Assembly: GCF_000337535.1 (NCBI RefSeq)
Contig: NZ_AOIP01000065.1
Coordinates: 136,583-173,167 of the forward strand
DNA length: 36,585 nucleotides
Direction of reading: 5' to 3'
Source of the DNA: Natrialba aegyptia DSM 13077
Lineage (GTDB): Archaea; Halobacteriota; Halobacteria; Halobacteriales; Natrialbaceae
Shown here: piece after piece, positions 1 through 8,663 of the stretch
How positions within the stretch are numbered: position 1 is the stretch's first letter
Layout of the letters: each line of letters begins with the position of its first letter
Made by a program: the position numbers and the translations under genes
The notes under the pieces: model-generated
Database searches by the model: none
Told to the model about the DNA's origin: nothing
What the model saw: the letters and a program-made list of their open reading frames with translations, nothing else

Positions 1-1551
1 GAGGTGTACCCGTTGATCGCAACCGACTGGGAGATGGTCGACGACACGACGCTCGAGTTCACCTTCAGCGACGAGTGGACCTGGCACGATGGGGATCAGG
101 TCGTCGCCGACGACTGGGTGATGCAACTCCAGATGGCGCTGGAGATTCTGGACTACCAGGCGGAAGACGGCGAGCGGCCCCACCAGTTCCTCGAATCAGC
201 GGAAGCGGTCGACGAACGGACGGCCCAGGTTACGTTCCACGATCCGCTGTCGACGACGGCTGCAGTCCAGAACGTCGTCGCCGACCTCGTGGGTGATGAG
301 AGTCGCGGGATATTCACCAAACACACCGACGATCAGTGGATCGACTGGCACGAACAACTCCGGAATAGCGAGGACGGGGAGATGGAGGGAGTCTTAGAGG
401 AGATGACGACGACATCGTATCCGTCGCTCGAGGATGCGGTTGGGAACGGGCCGTTTCAGGTCGCCGATATCGGGGACAACGTCATGATCTTCGAACGGTA
501 CGATGACCATCCGAACGCCGGCGAACTTAATTTCAGCGAGTACTCGGTACACCTCTATAATAACAACAACCCGGCACAGCCGTATTCGAACGGCGAGATC
601 GACGCCGCCCATACGCAGTTCCCGGTCAAAGACGACGTCAAGCAACAGTTACCGGAAGAGCACACGCTCATCAAGGAGGGCTTCTCGACGAACAAACTCT
701 TCACGTTCAACTGCGGGTACGACGTCAGCTACGACACTCCCCTGGAGAGCGCGAACGTCCGCAAGGCAATCTGTCACGTCTTCGACCGTCAACAGGTCGT
801 CCAACTCCTCGAAGGCGTCAACCGCATGTTCGAGTGGCCCCCCTGTCGCGTTCCGGGGAACGTCCTCGATAACGGCTCGCACGACGCCGCCGACTGGGTC
901 GAGGACTTCACCCTGTACGGCCAGAACGATACCGACCGCGCCACCGAACTCCTCGAAGCGGAGGGGTACCAACGCGACGACGGCGAATGGTTCACGCCCG
1001 ATGGAGACCGGTTCGAAGTCGACATCATGAACGGGACCAAGCGGAAGGATATCGGCGTCCTCAAAGAGAACCTGGAGAACTTCGGCATCGGGACGAACCA
1101 GGAACAGGTCGACGACGCGACGTTCGACGAACGTCGGCAGGCGGGCGAGTACGACATCATGCCCGATGGCTCATCCGCGAACGGGATCAGGGCGCTCTGG
1201 GCGCTCGATCTCGTCCCGACCTGGGTCCAGTCGATCTCGCACTTCAATCCCGACGCGGAAATCCCAATGCCGATTGGCGACCCCGACGGCGCGGACGGGA
1301 CGAAGTCGATCAACGTCGAGGAGCACATCCGTCAGTGGCAGGTCACCGGCGACGACCAGTACCACCAAGAACTGATGTGGTGGTGGAACCAGACGGTCCC
1401 CCAGATGGAGGCGATGTTCCAGCCCGACGCCGGCGCGTACAACGCAGCCAATTGGACGCTCGACGCGCCCGAGGGCGTCATCGATGGCACCGAGGACGCG
1501 CTGTATCTCATTCCGAAGATGGAGGGAGCGACGATTGAGTACAACGGGTGA
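1..1551 (+). CDS. ABC transporter substrate-binding protein, peptide/oligopeptide type (5' truncated)
   Basis: The reading frame is open from the first base, so the gene starts upstream; about 516 residues are visible and the signal peptide is not in the window. The sequence resembles family 5 (SBP_bac_5) extracellular binding proteins: a segment with FSDEWTWHDGD near the visible N-terminus, the domain region around LESANVRKAICHVFDRQQV (residues about 242-260), and a closing region where such proteins end. It would capture a ligand outside the cell and deliver it to the permeases encoded just downstream. Family members bind peptides, but also oligosaccharides; some chitooligosaccharide importers in bacteria are of this Opp type, which matters here because the window also carries chitinases. 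The ligand cannot be read from sequence. The GTG at position 4 is an internal codon, not a likely start. Confidence 0.88.
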   Translation, partial: EVYPLIATDWEMVDDTTLEFTFSDEWTWHDGDQVVADDWVMQLQMALEILDYQAEDGERPHQFLESAEAVDERTAQVTFHDPLSTTAAVQNVVADLVGDESRGIFTKHTDDQWIDWHEQLRNSEDGEMEGVLEEMTTTSYPSLEDAVGNGPFQVADIGDNVMIFERYDDHPNAGELNFSEYSVHLYNNNNPAQPYSNGEIDAAHTQFPVKDDVKQQLPEEHTLIKEGFSTNKLFTFNCGYDVSYDTPLESANVRKAICHVFDRQQVVQLLEGVNRMFEWPPCRVPGNVLDNGSHDAADWVEDFTLYGQNDTDRATELLEAEGYQRDDGEWFTPDGDRFEVDIMNGTKRKDIGVLKENLENFGIGTNQEQVDDATFDERRQAGEYDIMPDGSSANGIRALWALDLVPTWVQSISHFNPDAEIPMPIGDPDGADGTKSINVEEHIRQWQVTGDDQYHQELMWWWNQTVPQMEAMFQPDAGAYNAANWTLDAPEGVIDGTEDALYLIPKMEGATIEYNG

Positions 1552-1610
1552 CGACGGCGACGGTCGAACGCTGCCGCCGGTTTCGAGTTCAGTCTCGACT
1601 TGGACGAACG

Positions 1611-1617
1611 TTTATTA
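1611..1617 (+). promoter_or_regulatory. TATA box of the small membrane protein gene
   Basis: TTTATTA is centred about 26 bases before the ATG at 1640. This is the normal distance for a haloarchaeal leaderless transcript and suggests that the small gene has its own promoter rather than depending on the upstream binding-protein gene. Confidence 0.5.
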
Positions 1618-1639
1618 GCATCGATGCAAACGGTTTCGC

Positions 1640-1834
1640 ATGGGATTCCTGCAGGCTATTTCACAGATCGTCCTCGGCGTCAACTTCGTATTCCTCCTTC
1701 TCCTGGGATTCTCCCTCGCCTTCGTCGACCCGGGAACGGGACCGTACGTCGTCGCACAACTCGCTCTCATCCCAGTTATCCTCTCGCTCGCGGGAAGCAT
1801 CGCCGTGCTCTATACCGGCTGGGAGCCGTTCTAA
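1640..1834 (+). CDS. small two-helix membrane protein, unknown function
   Basis: This 64-residue protein has two clear hydrophobic segments, residues about 6-28 and 36-57, separated by a short DPGTGPY turn. It has almost no charged residues and ends in WEPF. I do not recognise a family. It lies between the binding protein (88 bases upstream) and the first permease, on the same strand. A TATA-like TTTATTA sits at the leaderless-promoter distance from the ATG, and the hydrophobic pattern is unlikely in a chance frame of GC-rich DNA. It could be an accessory subunit of the transporter or an unrelated small membrane protein. Confidence 0.6.
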   Translation: MGFLQAISQIVLGVNFVFLLLLGFSLAFVDPGTGPYVVAQLALIPVILSLAGSIAVLYTGWEPF

Positions 1835-1901
1835 CGCCGGACGATAGCTCCCGACCTCGAGACGGTTCGTCTCCGACCCCCCGCCGAATTCGGCCGAAAT
1901 A

Positions 1902-1915
1902 ATAATATATATTAT
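1902..1915 (+). promoter_or_regulatory. AT-only palindrome, probable promoter of the permease/ATPase genes
   Basis: ATAATATATATTAT is a perfect 14-base palindrome inside an AT-rich tract, in otherwise GC-rich DNA, about 50 bases before the ATG at 1963. It contains TATA-box-like sequence and is the best promoter candidate for the genes ending at 6399. A start site about 25 bases downstream would leave a short leader. Confidence 0.45.
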
Positions 1916-1962
1916 ACGATTGCAAACCTTCATTACGAATTGTTTTGAACAGCTATACAGCC

Positions 1963-2955
1963 ATGGTAACAGTGGACTGGCGTGTCAGACGATTAGGGCA
2001 AGCAGCCTTCACCGTGTGGGCAGTTCTCACACTATCGTTCGTGTTGATCCGGATGATGCCCGGAAACATTATGGGCGCGATGATTACGCGGATGACCCAA
2101 CAGGGAATCAATCCGGGCCGCGCGCGTGAACTCGTTGAGCTTCGCATGACGATCGATCCGGACGAGCCGCTCCTCACGGCCTACGGGAGCTATGTTGTGG
2201 ACACGCTGCAGGGAGATCTTGGACAGTCCGTCTACTACGGCGAGCCGGTGACGGATGTGCTCGCGGGAGCACTGCCGTGGACGTTGTTCGTCCTAAGCTG
2301 GGCGGTCTTCATCAGTTTCTTCATCGGTATCAGCGTCGGCGCGCTGATGGCCTACTGGGAAGGTGGAAAATTGGACGTTGGACTCACCTCGTATGCCGTC
2401 TTGATGGGATCGATCCCGTTCTACGTACTTGCAATCCTCCTGCTGATCTTCCTGTCGTACCGGTACGGACTGTTTCCAAACGGCGGCCGCCAACCGATCG
2501 GAGCCGACCCGGGATTCAATCTGGTATACATCAGCGGGATCATCCACCACGCAGCCTTACCGATCATCTCGATGTTAGTCGCCTCCGGCGTCGCCTCCCT
2601 CGGCATGCGCGGAAACAGCATCCGCGTGCTCGGCGAGGACTACCTTCGCGTCGCCCGCCTCCGCGGTCTCTCCGATATCACTATCTCGACCCAGTACGTC
2701 GCTCGCAACGCCGTGTTGCCGATGTACACGACGCTGCTGATCAGCATCGGCGAAATGTTCGGCGGTTCGATCGTTCTCGAACAGGTGTTCCAGTATCACG
2801 GCCTCGGCTGGTACATGCTATCAGCCACCCACCAGCGCGACTACCCGCTCATGATGGGGGGCTTTATGGTCATCACGCTGGCAATCGTTACCGCACTGCT
2901 GCTGGCCGACCTGACCTACGGCTACGTCGATCCGCGTGCACGGAGGGCCCAATGA
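1963..2955 (+). CDS. dppB: DppB/OppB-type ABC transporter permease
   Basis: This inner-membrane subunit of a peptide-type ABC importer has 330 residues when started at the ATG at 1963. An upstream in-frame TTG at 1945 adds six residues of no family character (MNSYTA), so I prefer the ATG. An N-terminal helix (around AAFTVWAVLTLSFVLIRMMP) is followed by a periplasmic-type loop and a run of helices. The coupling segment near RVARLRGLSDITISTQYVAR, which contacts the ATPase, and the VLEQVF region typical of DppB/OppB are visible. The stop overlaps the next start (ATGA at 2952-2955), indicating translational coupling with the second permease. Confidence 0.9.
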   Translation: MVTVDWRVRRLGQAAFTVWAVLTLSFVLIRMMPGNIMGAMITRMTQQGINPGRARELVELRMTIDPDEPLLTAYGSYVVDTLQGDLGQSVYYGEPVTDVLAGALPWTLFVLSWAVFISFFIGISVGALMAYWEGGKLDVGLTSYAVLMGSIPFYVLAILLLIFLSYRYGLFPNGGRQPIGADPGFNLVYISGIIHHAALPIISMLVASGVASLGMRGNSIRVLGEDYLRVARLRGLSDITISTQYVARNAVLPMYTTLLISIGEMFGGSIVLEQVFQYHGLGWYMLSATHQRDYPLMMGGFMVITLAIVTALLLADLTYGYVDPRARRAQ

Positions 2956-4094
2956 CACGAGAATCACCCAGTCCAACCGACCCGAGAGACGAACACGAAC
3001 TCGGTACCGATATCAAATCGACGCCCGAAACCGAACGCAACGGGGCAGCCGACAGGCCCGTCGAAACCGACGGCGGAAACGTGAACTCGCCGTTCGAAGT
3101 CGTCTCGGAGTTCGAGGAAACGCGCCGTGATCGCTATCGAAAGCTGTACGATGCCTACGTCTACGCGCCGGTTTCGATCATCTGGCGCGACTGGCGGGCG
3201 CGGATCGGATTGACGATCGTCGTCCTGTACCTGTTGATGGGAACCGTCGGAACGGTGCTCGTCGAACCGACGAACGTCGCTGAAGGATCCGCGCTCATCA
3301 ATCCGTTCGAGAACGCAGAGTACATCCTCGGAACGGACGGACACGGTCGCGACCTGCTCTCGCAGACGGTTCACTCGACAGCAACGATCCTCAAGATGGT
3401 CGTCTCGGGGGCAGTCTGTACCGTCGGCATCGGGACCACCGTTGGCGCTATCGCCGGGTACAAAGGTGGCATGGTCGATACGGTCCTGAGTTCGATTACG
3501 GACGTCTTCATCAACATCCCCGGCTTCCCGCTCGTGATGGTCCTCGGTCTCATGTTCGACGACATCATCCTCGGCAATCCGTACGCAGTCGGCGTACTGC
3601 TGAGTGTCGCGGCGTGGGGCGGACTCGCTCGCGCCATCAGATCCCAGATGCTCACGCTCCGAGAAGAATCGTTCGTCGAAGCATCACAGGCGATGGGAAT
3701 GCGCACCCACACGATCGTCTTCAAGGAGATTATCCCCCACCTGATGCCCTACGTCGTGATCAACCTCACCAACGCCGGTCGACGGGTTATCTTCGAGGCC
3801 GTCGCCCTGTACTACCTGGGCATCCTGCCGTTCGAGAACCTGAACTGGGGGAGCACCCTGAACCTCGCCTATCAAGAAAACGCCCACGCACGGCCCGGCG
3901 CACTGCACTGGTTCCTCGTTCCCATGGTCGCAATCGTCTTCATTTCGGTCGGGCTGACCCTCCTCGGGCAGTCACTCGACCGCGTGTTCAACCCCCGCGT
4001 TCGAGCCCGCCACGAAAAGACGACTTCCCCGGCCGACCCCGAGGGCGAACCCGACGACACAACGAACGCGAACGACATGATGGGAGGTATCTAA
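2952..4094 (+). CDS. dppC: DppC/OppC-type ABC transporter permease
   Basis: This is the second permease, 380 residues from the ATG at 2952, which overlaps the upstream stop. The same frame stays open for about 225 codons further upstream, but that part is the shadow of the preceding gene. Residues 1-60 are a polar, acidic haloarchaeal extension. The first helix follows (around IGLTIVVLYLLMGTVGTVLV), then the DppC landmark LGTDGHGRDLLS. The coupling loop is near ESFVEASQAMGMRTHTIVFK. The C-terminus ends in a charged tail after LLGQSLDRVFNPR. It should pair with the upstream permease and the fused ATPase that begins one base after its stop. Confidence 0.9.
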   Translation: MTRESPSPTDPRDEHELGTDIKSTPETERNGAADRPVETDGGNVNSPFEVVSEFEETRRDRYRKLYDAYVYAPVSIIWRDWRARIGLTIVVLYLLMGTVGTVLVEPTNVAEGSALINPFENAEYILGTDGHGRDLLSQTVHSTATILKMVVSGAVCTVGIGTTVGAIAGYKGGMVDTVLSSITDVFINIPGFPLVMVLGLMFDDIILGNPYAVGVLLSVAAWGGLARAIRSQMLTLREESFVEASQAMGMRTHTIVFKEIIPHLMPYVVINLTNAGRRVIFEAVALYYLGILPFENLNWGSTLNLAYQENAHARPGALHWFLVPMVAIVFISVGLTLLGQSLDRVFNPRVRARHEKTTSPADPEGEPDDTTNANDMMGGI

Positions 4095-4095
4095 C

Positions 4096-6399
4096 ATGAC
4101 CGTCTCAGAAACTGCACACCACGACCTGGACCAAACCGATTCGATCCTGGAGATCCGGAACGCGTCAGTCACCTTCGACATGGACCGCGGAGAATCCCGC
4201 GTCCTCGACGACGTCGACCTGGACATCCAGCGAAACGAAATCCTCGGCGTCGTCGGCGAGAGCGGCAGCGGCAAATCGATGCTCGCCTCCGCGCTCCTCG
4301 ACGCCATCGTCGATCCCGGCGTCCTCTACGGAGACATCACGTACTACCCCGCCGACGGGGGCCCGATCAACATCCTCGACCTCGATAAACAGGGACTCAA
4401 GGAACTCCGCTGGGAGGAGATTTCGATGGTGTTCCAGGGCGCAATGAGCTCGTTCAACCCCGTCCGCAAGCTTCGCACCCACTTCGTCGAGACGCTCGAC
4501 GCCCACGACTACGACATCGACGAAGGCATGGACCGAACGTGGACGATTCTCGAAGACCTCTATCTCGACCCCGAGCGCGTCCTCGATTCCTATCCACACG
4601 AACTCTCCGGCGGCATGAAACAACGCGCGCTGATCGCGCTCAGTCTGGTCCTCGAACCGGAGGTCCTGGTGATGGACGAACCCACCGCCGCGCTCGACTT
4701 GCTGATGCAGCGCTCGATCATCTCGCTCATCCAGGAGATCAAGACGGAGTACGATCTGACGATCGTCTTCATCACCCACGACCTGCCGCTTGTCGCCGAC
4801 ATCGCGGACCGTATCGGCGTGTTGTACGCCTTCGAGTTCGTCGAACTCGGGCCGACCGACGAAATCCTCGAAGACGCGGCCCATCCGTACACGCGGTTGC
4901 TCTTGAAATCGACACCGAATCTCAACGCGCCGATCGAGACGATGCAACCGGTCGAAGGCAGCGCGCCGGACCCGGTAAACGTCCCCACCGGCTGCTCGTT
5001 CCACACCCGCTGTCCGCTCGCCGATCAGCACTGCCGCGCCGAGGACCCCGTGGCGTACGAGGTCCATTCGAGCCATCACGTCCACTGTCACCACTGGGAA
5101 GACGCGCGGGAAGACATCCCGATGAGTTACGAGATCGACGACGCAGAACTCGACGATGAGCAAACAGCGACGGGGACGCCCGAGACGATCGCCCGGACTG
5201 CCTCAACAACGTCACCGTCGACCGGTACTCCCGCATCAACGGCGGCTGAACCGGTCGTCTCGCTCGACAACGTCGAAGTTCACTTCGAGAAAGAGCAGGG
5301 CTTTCTCGACATTTTCTCCGAACCCGACGTGGTCGAGGCCGTCGATGGCGTCTCGCTGGATATCTACGAACAGGATGTCGTCGTCCTCGTCGGCGAGTCG
5401 GGCTGTGGCAAAACGACGCTCGGCAAAACGACGGTCGGCCTGCAAGAGCCTACCGGCGGAACAATCACGTACCGGGGCCACGACATCTGGGATGTCAAGG
5501 CAGGCAACGGGAACGGCATCTCCTGGGGCGAAATCCGCCAATCGCTCCAGATCGTCCATCAGGATCCCGGCAGCGCGTTGAACCCCCACCGACGCGTCAA
5601 GGCGAGCCTCGAAGCCCCCCTCAAACGGTGGAACGACGACCTCGACGGCAACGACCGCAAACAGCGGATTCTGAGCCTACTCGAACACGTGGGCATGACG
5701 CCCCCCGAGGACTACATCGAGCGCTATCCCCACCAACTCAGCGGCGGCGAACAACAGCGCGTCGCGCTCATTCGAGCGATGCTGATGAATCCCGACCTCA
5801 TCATGGCCGACGAACCGGTCAGCGCACTCGACGTCTCGCTGCGCGTCGAAATGATGGACCTCATGATCCAGCTCCAGCAAACGTTCGACACGTCGTACCT
5901 GTTCGTCTCGCACGACCTCTCGAACGCCCGGTACATCGCCGAGAAAACCGGCGGCCGAATCGGCGTCGTCTACCTCGGTGAACTCGTCGAAATCGGCCCG
6001 CCGGAACAGATTATCCACAACCCACAACACCCCTACACGCAAGCCCTTTGCTGGGCCACACCCGAACTCGGCGTCGACACGGATGCGGCCGACTCGCCGA
6101 TTCGAAAGATCGACATTCCGGATCCCACCGATCCACCGAGCGGCTGCCGCTATCACACCCGGTGTGCAAACGCCCGCGAAGTCTGTAAAACACAGCAACC
6201 GGAGTCGTTCAGCGTCCCGGACGAAGAGGTCCACAACGCCGCGTGTTTCCGGGTTACGGACGACCACGAATACTGGTCCAGTGCGTCGATCACCGACGAC
6301 GAAAGCGACGCGAAAGCGACGGCCGAAGAACCGGCAGCGACGGACGGCGGTGGCGACACGAACGATGGCGCGTCTAAGCCGCTTACGCAGGACGAGTGA
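4096..6399 (+). CDS. fused DppD-DppF ABC transporter ATPase (two nucleotide-binding domains)
   Basis: This 767-residue protein contains both ATPases of a peptide-type importer in one chain. Domain 1 has Walker A GESGSGKS (54-61), Q-loop MVFQGAMSS, signature LSGGMKQR (170-177), Walker B LVMDEPTAALD (191-201) and H-loop THDL. It ends with the cysteine-bearing oligopeptide tail GCSFHTRCP. A Thr/Ser/Ala-rich linker of roughly 40 residues leads to domain 2: Walker A GESGCGKT (433-440), signature LSGGEQQR (548-555), Walker B MADEPVSALD, and a second tail GCRYHTRC. The protein closes with a polar, acidic tail. DppD and DppF are usually separate genes. All ATPase motifs look intact, so both sites should work. 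It begins one base after the second permease's stop. Confidence 0.93.
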   Translation: MTVSETAHHDLDQTDSILEIRNASVTFDMDRGESRVLDDVDLDIQRNEILGVVGESGSGKSMLASALLDAIVDPGVLYGDITYYPADGGPINILDLDKQGLKELRWEEISMVFQGAMSSFNPVRKLRTHFVETLDAHDYDIDEGMDRTWTILEDLYLDPERVLDSYPHELSGGMKQRALIALSLVLEPEVLVMDEPTAALDLLMQRSIISLIQEIKTEYDLTIVFITHDLPLVADIADRIGVLYAFEFVELGPTDEILEDAAHPYTRLLLKSTPNLNAPIETMQPVEGSAPDPVNVPTGCSFHTRCPLADQHCRAEDPVAYEVHSSHHVHCHHWEDAREDIPMSYEIDDAELDDEQTATGTPETIARTASTTSPSTGTPASTAAEPVVSLDNVEVHFEKEQGFLDIFSEPDVVEAVDGVSLDIYEQDVVVLVGESGCGKTTLGKTTVGLQEPTGGTITYRGHDIWDVKAGNGNGISWGEIRQSLQIVHQDPGSALNPHRRVKASLEAPLKRWNDDLDGNDRKQRILSLLEHVGMTPPEDYIERYPHQLSGGEQQRVALIRAMLMNPDLIMADEPVSALDVSLRVEMMDLMIQLQQTFDTSYLFVSHDLSNARYIAEKTGGRIGVVYLGELVEIGPPEQIIHNPQHPYTQALCWATPELGVDTDAADSPIRKIDIPDPTDPPSGCRYHTRCANAREVCKTQQPESFSVPDEEVHNAACFRVTDDHEYWSSASITDDESDAKATAEEPAATDGGGDTNDGASKPLTQDE

Positions 6400-6437
6400 C
6401 GGCTGATCGGTAGGCGACCGAATCCGGAGAAGAGATG

Positions 6438-6723
6438 CTACCGGATCGACGATCCAACGCGCGTGATCGCGAAGGTCGTCACACCGCTGTTTTCAGCGCA
6501 CGTTTGCTCCCCGTTGAGAGCGTCCTGAGCGTCGCCAGCAGTGCTTCCAGTGTCGTCCTCTTCAGCGAGAGATGATATTGTCCGACAGCGTCTCGACCGG
6601 TGTCTCGCCAGCTGCGATGTCGTCCGCGACCGCACTCGTTGCGACTGATGTCGGCAGGACGACGATACAATTGCGGACGCCGATTTGTCTATCGTCACGC
6701 CCGTATCCGGCAAACGTCTGCAT
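6438..6723 (-). pseudogene. UxaA-type (altronate dehydratase family) remnant with internal deletion and frameshift
   Basis: Reading the minus strand from the ATG at 6723, the first ~35 residues (MQTFAGYGRDD, then IGVRNCIVVLPTSVATSAVAD) match the characteristic opening of the UxaA large domain, GY.R.DGR.GVRN..VVLPT. After about 50 codons the frame shifts by one. The other frame then ends with NGEQTCAE, TTFAITRVGSSIR and a stop at 6438, resembling the C-terminus of the same family. The family is several hundred residues long and only about 95 codons remain, so the middle has been lost. The intact enzyme would dehydrate a sugar acid such as altronate. The identification rests on remembered family motifs and not on a search. 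Confidence 0.72.
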
Positions 6724-6813
6724 AGGCGGTCGTACAACAGGGCGTGGAATCACCGTTCCGGTTTGCCGGAACACATAATCGAAACGACCGTCTCGTGGCG
6801 GCCGGGCGATGGA

Positions 6814-6819
6814 TTTATA
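6814..6819 (+). promoter_or_regulatory. TATA box of the DapA-superfamily gene
   Basis: TTTATA is centred about 27 bases before the ATG at 6844. This fits a leaderless haloarchaeal transcript and supports 6844 rather than any upstream in-frame ATG as the start. Confidence 0.6.
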
Positions 6820-6843
6820 CTATCCGCGATACATCGACACGCT

Positions 6844-7782
6844 ATGTCATTGTCAGCGCAGCAGGTGCGGAGCCACCTCCGTGGCGTTGCCGTTGGACTC
6901 CTGACGCCGTTCGACGACGATCTCGAAATTGAACACGAAAAGCTCGCGGAGAACGCCCAAGATCTCTATCAGAAGGGGATTCGGACGTTTCTCTCAGTTG
7001 CGAACATCAGCGAGTACCATTCGCTCTCGGAGAGCGAACGCGTCTCGGTCGCCGAGACGAGCGTCGACGCGCTCCCGTCCGATGCCTGTGTGCTCGCCGG
7101 CGTCGGCGGCAGCACGGCGGCGGCACAGGACCTGATCCGGGCCTACGACGCGGTCGATGTCGACGCGTTGATGGTTATGCCGCCGGATCACACGTATCTT
7201 CACGAACAGGGGCTGCTCGAGTACTACCGCGACCTCGCGTCGGTCACGGAAACGCCGCTCGTCCCGTACGTCCGCGGCTTCGACCCCTCGGTCGAATACC
7301 TCGCCGCCCTCACTCGCGTCGAGGGCGTCATCGGCATCAAGTACGCCCTCGAAGATCCCGTCAAACTCGGCGCGGGCGTCGCCGCCGGTGCCGACGATGT
7401 GGTCTGGGTCGACGGCCTCGCGGAGCCGTTTGCGGTCTCCTTCTGGGCGGAGGGCGCAGAGGGCTTTTCCGCCGGCGTCAGTAACTTCCGCCCGGAAATC
7501 GGACTCGAACTCTTCGAAGCGCTCTCCGACGGCGACTGGGAACGAGCCTGCCAGCTGCGAAACATCTGCCTTCCCTACCAGAACTTCCGGAGCGAAACGG
7601 GACAGCAAAACACCATCCCCGGCGCAATCAGCGTCTCCGCGGTCAAAAAGGGACTCGACCTCGCCGGCCTCCACGGCGGCACCGTTCGCGAACCGATCCG
7701 GCCGCTCGCCCCCGAGGAAGCGGACAAAGCCGAGCAACTGTACGCCCAACTTGAGGACGACATCGAATCGCTCGTTCAGTGA
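6844..7782 (+). CDS. DapA-superfamily aldolase/dehydratase (likely sugar-acid enzyme)
   Basis: This is a 312-residue TIM-barrel protein of the dihydrodipicolinate synthase/N-acetylneuraminate lyase superfamily, started at 6844 because of the TATA box and family-like start. It opens with GVAVGLLTPFDDDLEI, the usual first strand. The expected Schiff-base lysine is K166 in GVIGIKYALED, and the partner tyrosine is probably Y142 in LVPYVRG. The carboxylate-binding GTTGE segment of true DapA reads ANISE (residues 54-58), so lysine biosynthesis is unlikely. Members with an altered motif include 2-keto-3-deoxygluconate aldolases and 5-dehydro-4-deoxyglucarate dehydratase. Its neighbour is a ruined sugar-acid dehydratase, and other sugar-acid genes follow in the window. 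I infer a pyruvate-releasing or dehydrating step on a keto-deoxy sugar acid. Confidence 0.85.
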   Translation: MSLSAQQVRSHLRGVAVGLLTPFDDDLEIEHEKLAENAQDLYQKGIRTFLSVANISEYHSLSESERVSVAETSVDALPSDACVLAGVGGSTAAAQDLIRAYDAVDVDALMVMPPDHTYLHEQGLLEYYRDLASVTETPLVPYVRGFDPSVEYLAALTRVEGVIGIKYALEDPVKLGAGVAAGADDVVWVDGLAEPFAVSFWAEGAEGFSAGVSNFRPEIGLELFEALSDGDWERACQLRNICLPYQNFRSETGQQNTIPGAISVSAVKKGLDLAGLHGGTVREPIRPLAPEEADKAEQLYAQLEDDIESLVQ

Positions 7783-8663
7783 GCAGCCAGCCGCGACCGG
7801 ATAGCGCCGCAAAACGGTGCAACAGCTCCAGCACAGCTACGGTTCTGGGACGGAGACTCAACCGAGTCAGTGGAAGCGGTTGGGCCGCCTGCGATGCCGC
7901 GAGAACGAAACGACCTCGTGAGTCGCTCAGCTACGACGGCCCCACCGACGAGTTCAAGAATACTGATTGGTCGTTCCCGGACGGGGAACAGCGACCGATC
8001 TGCGATTCCAGCCGATACGGCGAGCTGAGAGGCTGTCGTGTTCGGTCGCTCGCGCGTTGCTGGCCATCGATAACCCCGATTTGTGACTCGGATCGCGGAT
8101 CGAGGCTCCGAGGGCAGAAGAAGAGCGATTCGGTCGTCGGGAACGATCAGGATCAGAGCGACTCCCTCGAAGCGCCGAGCCGAGTCGAAACGGCGGATTT
8201 GGCAACGCTGAACTCGAGCGGAGAAGGAGATGTTCGGAGGAGCCGCGAGTCGCGGTTGCCAACGGCCACGTAGCCGCGCTGTTCTCGGTACGGGAACAGT
8301 CGAGAGGCGCGACGAGTTCGGGTTGCGCGGCGAATGGCGAGGGGACGAGCGGTGCGATCGACGGGCCGGCTCGAAAAGCGCACAATGAGGGGCTGACGGG
8401 GCGGTTTCCCGGATGACAATCAGTGGAGACGGACGGCACACGGTACGGGAAGCACATCGATACGGGCGTTCTCGTCGGCCGAGCGATCTGAACTCACGCA
8501 GAGCACCATTAGCGTTCCCGAGAAGGGAATAGCTCTTTCGTACCCAACAGTCCAATTACATACATACGGGTGTAAAACGAGTCGCGCTACCGAGCAGTAT
8601 GGCCGGAGCAGAGCACGGAAAAGGGACCGCCCGAAATGCTATGGGACGACGGGCGGCGCGTTC
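7783..8663. other. long gap between convergent genes; no recognisable gene
   Basis: About 880 bases separate the convergent 3' ends of the aldolase and iucC. Long frames exist on both strands (for example 7776-8555 minus), but their translations are rich in Ser, Arg and Pro and lack the acidic composition of the real proteins here. I see no motif, so they look like chance frames or decayed sequence. A terminator-like hairpin for iucC lies at the right end. Confidence 0.55.
8619..8656 (-). terminator. hairpin plus T-run after iucC
   Basis: CCGCCCG (8627-8633) and CGGGCGG (8650-8656) form a 7-bp stem with a 16-base loop. Read on the minus strand, the stem is followed by CCCTTTT. It starts eight bases after the iucC stop and may end the siderophore transcript. 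Confidence 0.4.

Larger units (their letters stand above)
6400..6843. other. gap with a pseudogene and the promoter of the aldolase gene
   Basis: No intact gene is present here. The minus strand carries the remains of a UxaA-type dehydratase (separate entry), and the right end holds the TATA box of the downstream DapA-superfamily gene. A plus-strand frame running from 6685 into that gene has no family character before the ATG at 6844. Confidence 0.6.

Noticed and set aside
2277-2951. Long in-frame extension upstream of the second permease
   Set aside because: It overlaps the first permease in another frame and is Arg/Pro-rich; the real protein begins at the ATG at 2952, which overlaps the upstream stop.
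7776-8555. 259-codon minus-strand frame in the convergent gap
   Set aside because: Ser/Arg/Pro-rich composition, no acidic bias, no motif, and it runs into the 3' end of the aldolase gene.
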